Below are positions 1-8,839 of a DNA stretch of 64,000 nucleotides, piece by piece. Origin of the DNA: Ciceribacter sichuanensis (lineage in GTDB: Bacteria > Pseudomonadota > Alphaproteobacteria > Rhizobiales > Rhizobiaceae); assembly GCF_024055605.1 (NCBI RefSeq), contig NZ_JAMXLX010000002.1:310001-374000 (forward strand), in the 5' to 3' direction. The position numbers and the translations under genes were made by a program. Every line of letters begins with the position of its first letter. Position 1 is the first letter of the stretch. Below the pieces are notes generated by a model. It did not search any database and was not told where the DNA came from. It saw only the letters and a program-made list of their open reading frames with translations.

Positions 1-55
1 AAAACTGTCATCCCCCGCCCCTATGGTAAGCCAACGGGAATCGAAGGGACCAGCC

Positions 56-925
56 ATGCCGGAAATCGTCAGCATCACCAATGATCGCCTTACCGTCGAG
101 GTTTCCTCGTCTGGCGCGGAAATGCAGTCGCTTGTCTCGTCGGATGGCCGCTCATGGCTTTGGAACGGCAACGCAACCTGGTGGTCGGGCCGATCCCCTA
201 TCCTCTTCCCGATCGTCGGCAAGGCACCGGGCAACAAACTGACTATCGATGGCCGGCAGGTCGATATGGCGCAGCACGGCTTTGCCCGCCGCAACGAATT
301 TGCACTCGTGAACCAAACGCAGACGAGTTGTGCACACCGGTTGACGGCAACGGATGCGACACGCTCCGTTTATCCCTTCGAATTTACACTCACGCTCATT
401 CATTCGCTCAACGGCAACACGCTCACCGTTGCTGCCGAGGTCGAAAATCTGGACGAGAAACCAATGCCCTTCGGGATAGGTTTCCACTCCGCCTTCTCGT
501 GGCCTCTACCCGGTGCAGAAGGCAAGCAGCATATGGTGCTGCTCGCAAACCGGGCGGAACCGCCTTTGGCACGTCTGGAGGATGGACTTCTACGTGCCGA
601 CCGCCTTCCTTCACCCTTCGCCGAGGGAAAGCTGGAGATATCGCCTGAAATGTTCGTCGAAGACGCGATGATCTTCACGGAGGGAACGGGAACAGCCCTC
701 ACCTATGGCGTCGATGGCGGTGAAGCTCTGCACTTCAGCTTCGAGAACCTGCCGAATCTCGCGCTCTGGACCAAGCCCAGCGCGCCCTTCCTTTGCGTCG
801 AGCCCTGGCACGGCACGGCCGCGGCCGTCGGCGCTTCCGACGATATCACGAAACGGCCCTTCACGAAGATATTGCCGCCGGGCGAAAAGGCCCGCTTCGC
901 CTTTACCGTCGAAATCCCCGCCTGA
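56..925 (+). CDS. Aldose 1-epimerase family protein (LacX/YeaD-like)
   Basis: 289-residue protein of the galactose-mutarotase superfamily, which interconverts alpha and beta anomers of sugars or sugar phosphates. Visible family features are the N-terminal beta-rich segment, the QHGFARR motif near residue 73 (conserved His), a second conserved His in GFHSAF near 140, and the C-terminal VEPWHG segment holding the likely catalytic Glu. The start at 56 is preferred over an upstream ATG at 23 because AAGGGA sits about 6 bases in front of it and the family similarity begins there. It stands alone on the plus strand and converges on the next gene. The superfamily is secure; the substrate is unknown. 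Confidence 0.88.
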   Translation: MPEIVSITNDRLTVEVSSSGAEMQSLVSSDGRSWLWNGNATWWSGRSPILFPIVGKAPGNKLTIDGRQVDMAQHGFARRNEFALVNQTQTSCAHRLTATDATRSVYPFEFTLTLIHSLNGNTLTVAAEVENLDEKPMPFGIGFHSAFSWPLPGAEGKQHMVLLANRAEPPLARLEDGLLRADRLPSPFAEGKLEISPEMFVEDAMIFTEGTGTALTYGVDGGEALHFSFENLPNLALWTKPSAPFLCVEPWHGTAAAVGASDDITKRPFTKILPPGEKARFAFTVEIPA

Positions 926-934
926 CGCGGGCCT

Positions 935-1183
935 TCAGGAGCCGACCGGGCGCTCAAGCTGGTAGATCGCATCGCCAAGGCTTTCGACCTGCCGGGCGAA
1001 CAGCGCCTGAGCATCGTGCAGGCCACGATTGTAATGAAGTGCGCCAACCGTGCCCGCCATGAACTCGATCAGGCTTTCCGCCTCGAAGCGGCCGAGCTTC
1101 ACGTCGTATTCGGTATCGACGTGCTTTTGTACGGCCGCCACCAGCGCGGCCAGCTGCTCGGGTGAAAAATCGGGTTTTGCCAT
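935..1183 (-). CDS. DUF2164 family small protein
   Basis: 82-residue protein with the DUF2164 pattern: an acidic N-terminal helix, then a segment reading roughly 'FEAESLIEFMAGTVG' followed by YNRGLHDA. The family has no established function. An AAAGGA ribosome site lies about 10 bases before the ATG. The gene is convergent with the mutarotase-like gene (9-base gap) and divergent from azlC, so the roughly 150 bases up to 1332 should hold both promoters. No membrane segment or signal peptide is visible. Confidence 0.8.
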   Translation of the reverse strand: MAKPDFSPEQLAALVAAVQKHVDTEYDVKLGRFEAESLIEFMAGTVGALHYNRGLHDAQALFARQVESLGDAIYQLERPVGS

Positions 1184-1332
1184 GGCCGGCGTTCCTTTCG
1201 TTCAAGAAATCCCCGCCGAGTTGCGCGAGGTAGTGATGGCGATCAATTCACCGCGATAAACCATCACGCGAATTGGTTTGTATATCAGTGCCTTTTGCGA
1301 CAGTGAAAAGCCGATCACAACAGAGACGAACG

Positions 1333-2043
1333 ATGCGAAGCGACTTTATCGAGGGCATGCGCGGCAGCATGCCGATCCTTTTCTCTACGATGCCGTTTGC
1401 AACGCTATTCGGGGCGCTTGCCGTCGCCAATGGCCAGACGGTTGCCGAGGCGACGCTGATGAGCGCCAGCGTCTTTGCCGGTGCAAGCCAGCTCGTCGGC
1501 ATCGAGCTATTCGGTCATTCGGTGCCGATATGGGTGATCGTACTGTCGATCCTCGCCGTCAACTTCCGGCACGTGCTCTATTCGGCGGCAATCGCCCCGT
1601 TCGTCGGCCATTTCACCCTGTCTCAGAAGGCCATGAGCTTCTTCCTGCTCACGGACCCGCAATTCGCCGAAACGCTGACCCGAGGCGAAACCGGCCGTCC
1701 CGTGACCTTCGCCTGGTACATGGGATTTGCCATCACGATCTACGTTCCCTGGGTGGCAATGACGACCGTCGGCGGCCTGCTCGGCAGCGTGATGGGCAAT
1801 CCCTCGAACTGGGGCATCGACGTGCTGTTGCCGATCTATTTCATGGGCCTCGTTCTGGGCTTCCGTAAGCGCAACAACTTCCTTCCGATCGTGATCGTCA
1901 GCGCGCTCGTTTCCGTGGTCGCCCAGAAGCTCGTCGGTTCTCCCTGGCATGTCAGCATCGGCGCCATCGCCGGCGTGGCGCTCGCCGCCCTGCTGCCGCC
2001 GAAGAAGATCGAAGATGCTGCGAAAGAGGAGACCGCCCGATGA
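1333..2043 (+). CDS. azlC: AzlC family branched-chain amino acid exporter, large subunit
   Basis: 236-residue inner-membrane protein of the AzlC family, the large partner of two-component LIV-E type exporters of branched-chain amino acids and analogues. The opening FIEGMRGSMPILFSTMPFA is characteristic, followed by several hydrophobic segments. The ATG at 1333 is chosen; an in-frame TTG 60 bases upstream is an unlikely alternative. It overlaps azlD by four bases (ATGA), so the two are almost certainly co-translated. The exact substrate cannot be read from the sequence. Confidence 0.9.
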   Translation: MRSDFIEGMRGSMPILFSTMPFATLFGALAVANGQTVAEATLMSASVFAGASQLVGIELFGHSVPIWVIVLSILAVNFRHVLYSAAIAPFVGHFTLSQKAMSFFLLTDPQFAETLTRGETGRPVTFAWYMGFAITIYVPWVAMTTVGGLLGSVMGNPSNWGIDVLLPIYFMGLVLGFRKRNNFLPIVIVSALVSVVAQKLVGSPWHVSIGAIAGVALAALLPPKKIEDAAKEETAR

Positions 2044-2351
2044 GCACTTTCCTCACACCCTACATGACGTTGCTGATTGCGGCAGCGGCAGTCGCCACCT
2101 TCATCACCCGCATCGCCGGCTACATTCTGGTGAAGCGGCTGAAGACCATACCGCCGCGGCTGGAGGCGGCGCTGAACGCAGTTCCCGCAGCCGTGCTTAC
2201 TACGCTCGTCGCCCCCGCTTTCTTTTCCGGAGGGACCGACGTCAAGGTCGCGATGGCGGCTTCGTTGCTGATCGGGCTGCGCTTTTCGGCAATCCCGATG
2301 CTCATTGGCGGTTGGATCGTAGTAATGGCGGCGCGCCAGTTCATGATGTAA
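2040..2351 (+). CDS. azlD: AzlD family exporter, small subunit
   Basis: 103-residue membrane protein with three or four hydrophobic segments and the family pattern ATFITRIAGY near the N-terminus and LEAALNAVPAAVLTTLVAP in the middle. It is the small subunit that works with AzlC to export branched-chain amino acids. It starts inside the end of azlC (ATGA overlap). It converges on the aminopeptidase gene with only 27 bases between the stops, and no clear terminator is seen there. Confidence 0.88.
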   Translation: MSTFLTPYMTLLIAAAAVATFITRIAGYILVKRLKTIPPRLEAALNAVPAAVLTTLVAPAFFSGGTDVKVAMAASLLIGLRFSAIPMLIGGWIVVMAARQFMM

Positions 2352-2378
2352 CGCGCCGCCGATATCGAGGGGACCGGA

Positions 2379-4220
2379 TCAGATCTCGCGACGGAACGGT
2401 TCCGTCATACGCTCCAACCATTCGCGGATCTTGGGATCATGGATGAGCGGCATCAGCTCGGCCCGGGTCTTGTCATGATAAGCGTCGAGCCAGCGCAATT
2501 CTTCGTCGGTCAGGAGATCCGTGTCGACGAGATATTTGTCGATCGGCACATAGGTCAGCGTCTCGAAGGAGAGCATCGGCTGGTCGCCGCCCTCGACGGG
2601 TTCCGCCTCGCGCACATAGAGCAGGTTCTCGATACGGATACCGAAATGACCCGGACGGTAATAGCCGGGCTCGTTTGAGAGGATCATGCCCGGCAGCAAT
2701 TCCTGCGTCGAAAGACGCGAAATGCGCTGCGGCCCCTCATGTACCGAGAGGTAGGAGCCGACGCCATGCCCGGTTCCATGGGCGAAGTCCGCACCCGCCT
2801 TCCAGAGAGCGATGCGGGCCAGCGGATCAAGGTCACAACCGCGTGTCCCTTTCGGAAAGCGCGCCGTGCTGATGGCAATCATGCCCTTCAGCACAAGGGT
2901 AAAGAACCGCCGCTGCTCATCCGGCACCGGGCCGATGGCGATCGTACGGGTGATATCCGTCGTGCCGTTCACGTATTGCGCGCCTGAATCGATCAGGAAC
3001 ATTTCGCCCGACTTCAACGGACGGTCCGTCTCAGTCGTGACCCGGTAGTGAATGATCGCGGCATGTTCGCCGGCACCGGAAATCGTGTCGAAGGAGATGT
3101 CCTTGAGCGGGTTCTGCATCCGCTCTCCGACCCGCGCCCGCGCCTCCTCCAGCGCCTTCGTTGCGGCAATCTCGCTGACCGTACCCGGATGCTGTCCGTC
3201 CAGCCAATGCAGGAACTCGGTAACCGCCACGCCGTCCTGCAGATGGGCGGCCGCAGAACCATTCAGTTCCACGCTGTTCTTGGTCGCCCGCGGTATCCTG
3301 ACGGGATCGGCCCCCTCGATGACATTGCCACCATGGACGCGAATGAGTTCGACCAGCGCGAACGGCGCGAGATCGGGGTCGATGAGAATGCTCACGCCCT
3401 TGGACGCCAAATGCGCCAGCCTGCCGGTCAGAAGTTCCGGATCGACCTGTTCGCAGAGCTGTCCGAGATAGGCCTCGGCCTCAATGCCGGTCTTGCGCTT
3501 GTCGAGGAATAGTTCCGCCTTGCCATCGGCATGGATGATGGCGCGCGCCAGCGGATGCGGCGTGTGCGGAACGTCAGCGCCGCGAATGTTGAAAATCCAG
3601 GCGACGGAGGAAGGATCGGTGATCAAAACCGCCGCGATCCCCTTATCCTTCAGGTCCATGGCGATCTTCGCAATCTTGTCCCGCGCCAGCAGGCCGGAAT
3701 AAGCGATGGTCTGGATCGTCACGGCGCCGAGCGGTTCCTCCGGCCGGTCGGTCCAGATGCCATCGACGGGGTTGCGCGTCAGAAAGACGAGCGCTCCGTC
3801 CTTCTCTGCCAGCGCCTTTTCCAGCCGGCGCACTTCGGCAGTCGTGTGCAGCCACGGATCGATGCCGAGCTGGAAGCCCGTATGGGTATGGGTCCGCACC
3901 CACCGGTGCGGCGGCTCCCCCACCAGATCGCCACCGGTAAAGACCGACTGGTCCACCTGCTGGACAAGCTGCGTGGTGTAACGACCATCGACGAACACCA
4001 CAGCCTGTCCCGCCGTCACCAGCACCTGTCCGGCCGAACCGGTGAACCCCGTGAGCCAGGAAAGCCTCTCTGCCGAAGCCGGTACATATTCGCCCTGATA
4101 TTCGTCGGCGCGAGGCACAAGCAGCCCGTCAATACCGAGGTCTGCAAACTGCGCTCTCAACGCCTCGATACGCTCGCGGCCATATTGCGGAGTGGAGGTG
4201 ACGTCAAAGGACTGAAACAT
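2379..4220 (-). CDS. Xaa-Pro aminopeptidase (peptidase M24B)
   Basis: 613-residue cytosolic metalloaminopeptidase that removes an N-terminal residue preceding proline. It has two creatinase-like N-terminal domains followed by a pita-bread M24 catalytic domain and a short C-terminal extension, the arrangement of the long (about 600-residue) AMPP class. Metal-ligand motifs are visible: LIDSGAQYVNGTTDITRT (two Asp), HGTGHGVG (His), LSNEPGYY (Glu) and GIRIENLL (Glu). The open frame extends upstream to 4433, but the ATG at 4220 opens a typical N-terminus (MFQSFDVTSTPQYGRERI), so the longer form is rejected. Confidence 0.92.
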   Translation of the reverse strand: MFQSFDVTSTPQYGRERIEALRAQFADLGIDGLLVPRADEYQGEYVPASAERLSWLTGFTGSAGQVLVTAGQAVVFVDGRYTTQLVQQVDQSVFTGGDLVGEPPHRWVRTHTHTGFQLGIDPWLHTTAEVRRLEKALAEKDGALVFLTRNPVDGIWTDRPEEPLGAVTIQTIAYSGLLARDKIAKIAMDLKDKGIAAVLITDPSSVAWIFNIRGADVPHTPHPLARAIIHADGKAELFLDKRKTGIEAEAYLGQLCEQVDPELLTGRLAHLASKGVSILIDPDLAPFALVELIRVHGGNVIEGADPVRIPRATKNSVELNGSAAAHLQDGVAVTEFLHWLDGQHPGTVSEIAATKALEEARARVGERMQNPLKDISFDTISGAGEHAAIIHYRVTTETDRPLKSGEMFLIDSGAQYVNGTTDITRTIAIGPVPDEQRRFFTLVLKGMIAISTARFPKGTRGCDLDPLARIALWKAGADFAHGTGHGVGSYLSVHEGPQRISRLSTQELLPGMILSNEPGYYRPGHFGIRIENLLYVREAEPVEGGDQPMLSFETLTYVPIDKYLVDTDLLTDEELRWLDAYHDKTRAELMPLIHDPKIREWLERMTEPFRREI

Positions 4221-4506
4221 GGGGACTACCTGCCTTGAGGATTCGTGGCATCGCTTATAGCAAGCCTCGCTGCCCCTGCCCATTTCCAACCGCAAAAGAC
4301 GGCAGCCATCCAAAATGACGCGTCGCGGCATCGAAAAACAGGCGCAATGCACAAATGCATAAAATCGCGTCAAAAACATCCAAGATACACTTAAGATTTG
4401 CACTTGATGCATAGCACCTTTGAGACAAAGCACCTGCCTCTATCGCATTGCACAATCTATATGGCGCTCATCGAACGACTTAAACGAGTGGACAAGGAAT
4501 ACGGCA

Positions 4507-4680
4507 ATGGCAGGATCGCTCTTGCAGAACGGATACCGCCAGATCATCGCTAACCGCGAGTGCCAGGCTCAACGCCGCCTGACTGGCGCTCTGCTCGACA
4601 GGAACAACAGCATTTTCCTGCGCCTGGACGCTCCGCGCGAGCAGATTCGCCGCAAGGAACGGCAGCACGCATTCTTCTGA
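4507..4680 (+). CDS. Small basic hypothetical protein
   Basis: Possible 57-residue protein, rich in Arg and Gln (IIANRECQAQRRLTGALLDRNN...), ending in HAFF. I do not recognise a family. In its favour: an AAGGAA about 8 bases before the ATG, an upstream promoter-sized gap, and a strong hairpin with a T tract about 100 bases after the stop (4783-4807), so a short transcript is likely made here. Against it: short length and unremarkable composition. The transcript could instead be a non-coding RNA. Confidence 0.45.
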   Translation: MAGSLLQNGYRQIIANRECQAQRRLTGALLDRNNSIFLRLDAPREQIRRKERQHAFF

Positions 4681-4782
4681 GATCCGGAGAGCGCGGCCTG
4701 ACCGCGTTCTCGACGGAAAGCACTCCCGCTTGAGCGATCCTCCCAAGGCTCGCGGGACCTGGACCGGCAAGATCGGTCCTGC

Positions 4783-4812
4783 AAGGCGGCATCACAGATG
4801 CCGCCTTTTGCT
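4783..4812 (+). terminator. Rho-independent terminator
   Basis: The 11-base arms AAGGCGGCATC and GATGCCGCCTT flank a 3-base loop and are followed by TTGCTTTGCCTTTTT. It lies between the small plus-strand gene ending at 4680 and prmA, whose minus-strand frame ends at 4887, so it may act for both. Confidence 0.8.
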
Positions 4813-4886
4813 TTGCCTTTTTCTGAATTCAACTCGCTATGCCACGACAGCAATGCTGCGATGCAGCATTGCGGGGCGTCGCCTGC

Positions 4887-5777
4887 TTACCGGCGATGGC
4901 TTTCGTGCCGCAGGTGGATGGTCACCCAGCCATTGCGCCAGATGGTGCGCACATGGGCAAGACCCGCGCCGTTATAGGCCGCCAGCACCTTCCAGCGTTG
5001 CGCTGCGAGAATGCCTGATAGAATGACCGAACCGCCGGGCGCCAGATTGGCCACGAGCTGCGGCGCCATCTTCATCAGCGGTCGGGCAAGGATATTCGCG
5101 ATAATGAGATCGAACGGACCGCGCTGACGGAATGCCGTCGAATGGAAACCGGGAGCCACGCGGAAATCGATCCCTTCGACGACACCGTTGCGCCGCGCAT
5201 TCTCGCGCGCGACACGGACAGCAATAGGATCGATATCGGTCGCCAGCACCGGCACCGGCAAGAGCTTGCGCACGGCGATGGCAAGCACGCCGCTGCCCGT
5301 GCCGAGATCGAGCGCATTGGCAACAGGCCTTGAACGCACGACTTCCTCGATGACCTCGAGGCAGCCGGCCGTCGTTCCGTGATGGCCGGTGCCGAAGGCC
5401 TGCCCTGCATCGATCTCGATTGCCACATCGTTCGGCTGCACCTTGTCCCGGTCATGGGAACCGTGAACGAGGAAACGCCCTGCCCTGACCGGCGTCAGCC
5501 CTTCCAGCGACTTGGCGATCCAGTCGATGTCGGGAATCACCTCACGCTCGACCGGCAGGTCGGGATATTCTTCGGAAAGCAAGGCGACGACACGCTCGTT
5601 CACCTCTTCTTCCTCATCGAACATCATGTAGACGGAAGCCTGCCAGACGTCGTTCTTCTCGTCCACCTCGGTCGTGGCGATGGCGAAGTCCTCCTCGCCG
5701 AAAGCAAAGCTCATGAGATCGAGGATACGGTTCGCATGCTGCTCCGTGGTGGTGACGAAAAGACGGATTTCGCTCAC
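4887..5777 (-). CDS. prmA: Ribosomal protein L11 methyltransferase
   Basis: 296-residue cytosolic enzyme that methylates ribosomal protein L11 using S-adenosylmethionine. The PrmA signature is clear: AFGTGHHGTT near residues 128-136, the SAM-binding ALDLGTGSG at 155-163, and IIANILARPL near 230 (NxL(A)xPL type catalytic loop). The start is placed at a GTG at 5777 (VSEIRLFVTTTEQ...), giving the usual family length with an AGGA about 9 bases upstream. The open frame continues to 5921 but would overlap the SCO gene and has no family similarity there. Confidence 0.9.
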   Translation of the reverse strand: MSEIRLFVTTTEQHANRILDLMSFAFGEEDFAIATTEVDEKNDVWQASVYMMFDEEEEVNERVVALLSEEYPDLPVEREVIPDIDWIAKSLEGLTPVRAGRFLVHGSHDRDKVQPNDVAIEIDAGQAFGTGHHGTTAGCLEVIEEVVRSRPVANALDLGTGSGVLAIAVRKLLPVPVLATDIDPIAVRVARENARRNGVVEGIDFRVAPGFHSTAFRQRGPFDLIIANILARPLMKMAPQLVANLAPGGSVILSGILAAQRWKVLAAYNGAGLAHVRTIWRNGWVTIHLRHESHRR

Positions 5778-5898
5778 GATCGATGGTCCTGTGACGTTGG
5801 AAAAGGTTTCAAGCGCAAACGCCGCGCTGCTTGCGTCTGCGCTACACCGTCGCCTTGCAGATGGCAACCTTCCAGAGTGTCGTATCCGGTATGCAGGG

Positions 5899-6498
5899 TC
5901 AGCCCTTGGCGAGATTTTCAAGCTTCTTCATGGCCACATCGGGATTTTCGCCATAGGCAATGGTGCCGACGAAGCGCCCTTCCGCATCCAACAGGAAGAC
6001 AGAGGCCGTGTGATCCATGGTGTAATCCCCGTTCGGATCCTTCTCATCCAGGGGAACCTTTCGGGCATAGACCCGGAAGCCCTTGATGACCTCGGCCACC
6101 TTGTCCGGAGCGCCGGAAATGCCGACCACCCGGTCGGTCACGTTGGAGATGTAGGTGCCGAGAATTTCCGGCGTGTCACGCTCGGGATCCACCGACACGA
6201 AATAGGCCTGCAGCTTGCTCTTGTCGGGATCGACCTTGGCGAGCCAGCCATCGAGTTCGAACAACGTCGTCGGGCAGACTTCCGGGCAATGGGTAAAGCC
6301 AAAGAACAGCGCCGTCGGCTTGCCGCGGAAGGCCTGTTCGGTGATGGGCTTGCCGCTCTGATCGGTCAACTGAAACGGCACGCCGAACGGCCCTTCAGCC
6401 ATCTTCGTCTTCGATTGCGTCACGGCAAGCGTCAGCCAGCCAAGAACACCGGCCATGATCAATACGCCGACCCAGAGGAAAATCCGAAACGTCTTCAT
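5899..6498 (-). CDS. SCO1/SenC family copper chaperone
   Basis: 199-residue thioredoxin-fold protein anchored by one N-terminal hydrophobic segment (about residues 6-26) and facing the periplasm. The copper-binding set is complete: C71 and C75 in FTHCPEVCPTT, and His163 in MDHTASVFLL. SCO proteins deliver copper to the CuA site of cytochrome c oxidase or act as thiol reductases. It lies 121 bases upstream of prmA on the same strand and may be co-transcribed. No cox genes are in the window, so the oxidase link is from the family, not from context. Confidence 0.92.
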   Translation of the reverse strand: MKTFRIFLWVGVLIMAGVLGWLTLAVTQSKTKMAEGPFGVPFQLTDQSGKPITEQAFRGKPTALFFGFTHCPEVCPTTLFELDGWLAKVDPDKSKLQAYFVSVDPERDTPEILGTYISNVTDRVVGISGAPDKVAEVIKGFRVYARKVPLDEKDPNGDYTMDHTASVFLLDAEGRFVGTIAYGENPDVAMKKLENLAKG

Positions 6499-6657
6499 CT
6501 ATTCCATCCTCGCGCCCCGCTACCCAGGCGGTCGCACACATTCTTAACATGCCGATACGCCGCCGGCGCAGGAAGTGCAAATCAACAGCCTGTCAAAAAG
6601 AGAGACCGCGCGGTTTTGCCTCGCCCGGAGGCAACGACCGCGTTTCCGGCAGGGTCA

Positions 6658-6816
6658 TCAGAAGCAGAGTGAAAAGCCGTTCTCGGACAGCGCAAGAAAG
6701 ATCGCAGCGCCATGCTGAAGCCAGCCGGCAAAAGCAAGCGTAACGGCCATCGAAAGCCCCGCCGCGACAACGGCGACCACTGCAATGCGCGGAAATACAG
6801 GAGCGATCTGGTTCAT
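6658..6816 (-). CDS. Tiny single-span membrane protein
   Basis: Possible 52-residue protein (MNQIAPVFPRIAVVAVVAAG...) with one strong hydrophobic stretch of about 25 residues and a Phe-rich tail (ALSENGFSLCF). It lies about 160 bases upstream of the SCO gene on the same strand. I do not recognise a family. The frame is open a further 57 bases upstream, but the proline/arginine-flanked membrane start at 6816 looks more natural. The ribosome site is weak (AGGCGGG too far upstream). Confidence 0.45.
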   Translation of the reverse strand: MNQIAPVFPRIAVVAVVAAGLSMAVTLAFAGWLQHGAAIFLALSENGFSLCF

Positions 6817-6959
6817 GACTCGTTTATAATATTTCCCGCCTATCGCTGAAAGTGCAAACTTTCCGAAACACATTCAAGAAAGTTGATGAAATGGACAGCG
6901 CTTTCTGAGACGCTTTGAGAATGATCGCTGGTAGCGACCTAGAGTCTTGGGAGGGACGA

Positions 6960-7748
6960 ATGGGAGAGCAGGCCTTACAGGCATTTCCGCAACAGAAATT
7001 GCGGATCAATCACATGAAACTCGACGACGTATGGGCGGCATTGCGCGAAGGTGTGAATGACTTCCGCCGCTATCCCCAGTTCGGACTTTTCTTCGGCGGG
7101 ATCTACGCGCTCGGCGGCCTGTTCATCGTGACGGTACTGATCCGCTATCATCTGCCTTGGATGATCATACCCGTCGCCATCGGCTTTCCCCTGATCGGCC
7201 CTTTCGTCGCAGTCGGCCTTTACGAAGTCAGCCGCCGCCATGAAAAGGGAGAGCCCATCACCTGGAAAGGCGTGCTGACTGAAGTCTTCCGCCAGCGGGA
7301 GCGCCAGCTCTCCTGGATGGCATTCGCCGTGCTGTTCGTCTTCTGGATCTGGATTTACCAGGTGCGCCTGCTGCTCGCCCTTTTCCTCGGCTTCAAGATC
7401 CCGGCGACCCTTGCCGCATTCTTCACGCTTCTTACCACGACACCGGAAGGGATTGCCTTCCTGATGGTCGGCACTGTCGTCGGAGCGCTTCTTGCTACCA
7501 TTCTGTTTTCCCTGACCGTCATCTCGATGCCGCTGCTGCTCGATCACGATATCGATTTCGTCACGGCAATGATTACCAGCATCCGGGTCGTGTTCGAAAA
7601 CCCCGTACCCATGTTCGCGTTCGGCCTGATCGTAGCGGCCGCGGCGATTCTCGCCCTCCTGCCGGCATTCCTCGGACTTTTTGTCGTGCTGCCGATCTTG
7701 GGGCATGCGACTTGGCACCTTTACTCCCGGGCGATCGCCCGGGTCTGA
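6960..7748 (+). CDS. DUF2189 family integral membrane protein
   Basis: 262-residue protein with about six hydrophobic segments, matching the DUF2189 pattern: a soluble start (MKLDDVWAALREGVNDFRRYPQFGLFFGGIYALGG), then PLIGPFVAVGLYEVSRR, a central pair of helices, and a C-terminal GHATWHLYSRAI. DUF2189 proteins are inner-membrane proteins, sometimes placed near respiratory genes, with no firm function. The start at 6960 has GGGAGG 5-10 bases in front; an in-frame ATG 45 bases upstream lacks this. Confidence 0.85.
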   Translation: MGEQALQAFPQQKLRINHMKLDDVWAALREGVNDFRRYPQFGLFFGGIYALGGLFIVTVLIRYHLPWMIIPVAIGFPLIGPFVAVGLYEVSRRHEKGEPITWKGVLTEVFRQRERQLSWMAFAVLFVFWIWIYQVRLLLALFLGFKIPATLAAFFTLLTTTPEGIAFLMVGTVVGALLATILFSLTVISMPLLLDHDIDFVTAMITSIRVVFENPVPMFAFGLIVAAAAILALLPAFLGLFVVLPILGHATWHLYSRAIARV

Positions 7749-7990
7749 CGATGACGGACCGGGCCTCTCGAGAATTAGCCGCCGCCGCCCCACAATTTTG
7801 TGGTTGGGGCCTGCAATATTAGCCGTTGTTTAACGCATATTCGCGATTCTTCAGTTTGCGAGATGATCGTTACAGATCATTCGGACATCACGTCCGCCGG
7901 GACGCGTTCCTTTCTCCTCGGCCCTCCGCATGCATGTGAACGATATTGCCGGCGCTCAGCGTCGGCACTCGGTGGGCTTTGGGGAGGCAT

Positions 7991-8311
7991 ATGCTCAATT
8001 TCGTATCGGCAGACATGCCCGCCAGTCGGTCAGCATCCGCTGACGCATGGCTCCGCGGCAACATGCGGCCGGCCGTCCGGGATGTCGGGACCGCATTCGG
8101 TATCTCTCGCAAACAATTCGCCGGCTCGACCGGCCAATACGAGATGGGCGGCGCGACCGTCGTCTCCCGCCACTTCGCGCCGGCAGGAACCGACGCATCT
8201 CCACAGCCATCGTCCGCGCGCAACCTGACAGACAGGATCGCGGTGACATCCAACCTTAGCGCCGCCGTTTCCAGCCGGACCGGGGCAGCAGACAACCGGG
8301 AAGAGTTCTAA
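7991..8311 (+). CDS. Hypothetical protein upstream of cheW
   Basis: Possible 106-residue protein, polar and Ser/Ala rich, ending in RTGAADNREEF. Its stop is two bases before the cheW ATG, which fits translational coupling, and its third codon positions are G/C rich like neighbouring genes. GGGGAGG lies only 3 bases before the ATG at 7991, closer than ideal. No family, membrane segment or motif is recognised. It may be a real gene or a long untranslated leader of cheW. Confidence 0.42.
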   Translation: MLNFVSADMPASRSASADAWLRGNMRPAVRDVGTAFGISRKQFAGSTGQYEMGGATVVSRHFAPAGTDASPQPSSARNLTDRIAVTSNLSAAVSSRTGAADNREEF

Positions 8312-8313
8312 CC

Positions 8314-8778
8314 ATGAGCAATGCCATCAAACAGTCCGGGGCCTACCTCGAAATCGTCTCTTTTCATCTGGGCGATCAGGAATTCTGCATCGACATCATG
8401 GCAATCCGCGAAATTCGCGGTTGGGCGCCGGTGACCCCGATGCCGCACACGCCGCCTTATGTGCTGGGCCTCATCAACCTGCGTGGCGCCGTGATTCCGG
8501 TTATCGATATGGCCTGCCGCCTCGGCATGAAGATGACGGAGCCCTCCGAGCGCGCCGCCATCATCGTCACCGACATTGCCGGCAAGCTGGTCGGCCTGCT
8601 GGTCGAGCAGGTTTCCGACATGATGACCATCAAGGCCGAAGACCTGCAGCCGGCTCCGGAGATCATTCCGGAAGAACAGCGCGCCTTCTGCCGCGGTATC
8701 GTGGCTCTGGAAAAGTCGATGGTCTGCTTCCTCAACCTCGACACCGTCATCGCCGACGAGCTCGCCCAGGCCGCCTGA
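8314..8778 (+). CDS. cheW: Chemotaxis coupling protein CheW
   Basis: 154-residue CheW-domain protein. It couples methyl-accepting chemoreceptors to the histidine kinase CheA in the cytoplasm. Family landmarks: SFHLGDQEFCIDIMAIREI at residues 14-32, PYVLGLINLRGAVIPVIDM near 49-67, and GLLVEQVSDMMTI near 91-103. No other chemotaxis gene is nearby, so this is an orphan copy. A strong terminator follows 27 bases after the stop, so the transcript ends with this gene. Confidence 0.94.
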   Translation: MSNAIKQSGAYLEIVSFHLGDQEFCIDIMAIREIRGWAPVTPMPHTPPYVLGLINLRGAVIPVIDMACRLGMKMTEPSERAAIIVTDIAGKLVGLLVEQVSDMMTIKAEDLQPAPEIIPEEQRAFCRGIVALEKSMVCFLNLDTVIADELAQAA

Positions 8779-8805
8779 TCCGCCCCAATACGGCTCTTTT
8801 CCCGA

Positions 8806-8839
8806 CCGAAACCCGACTCTGCCGGGTTTCGGTTTTTTT
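8806..8839 (+). terminator. Rho-independent terminator after cheW
   Basis: A 10-base-pair stem (CCGAAACCCG / CGGGTTTCGG) with a 7-base loop, directly followed by seven T. Textbook intrinsic terminator for the cheW transcript. Confidence 0.92.

Noticed and set aside
7726..7743. Perfect 18-base palindrome CCCGGGCGATCGCCCGGG
   Set aside because: It encodes the C-terminus of the DUF2189 protein and has no T tract; not supported as terminator or operator.
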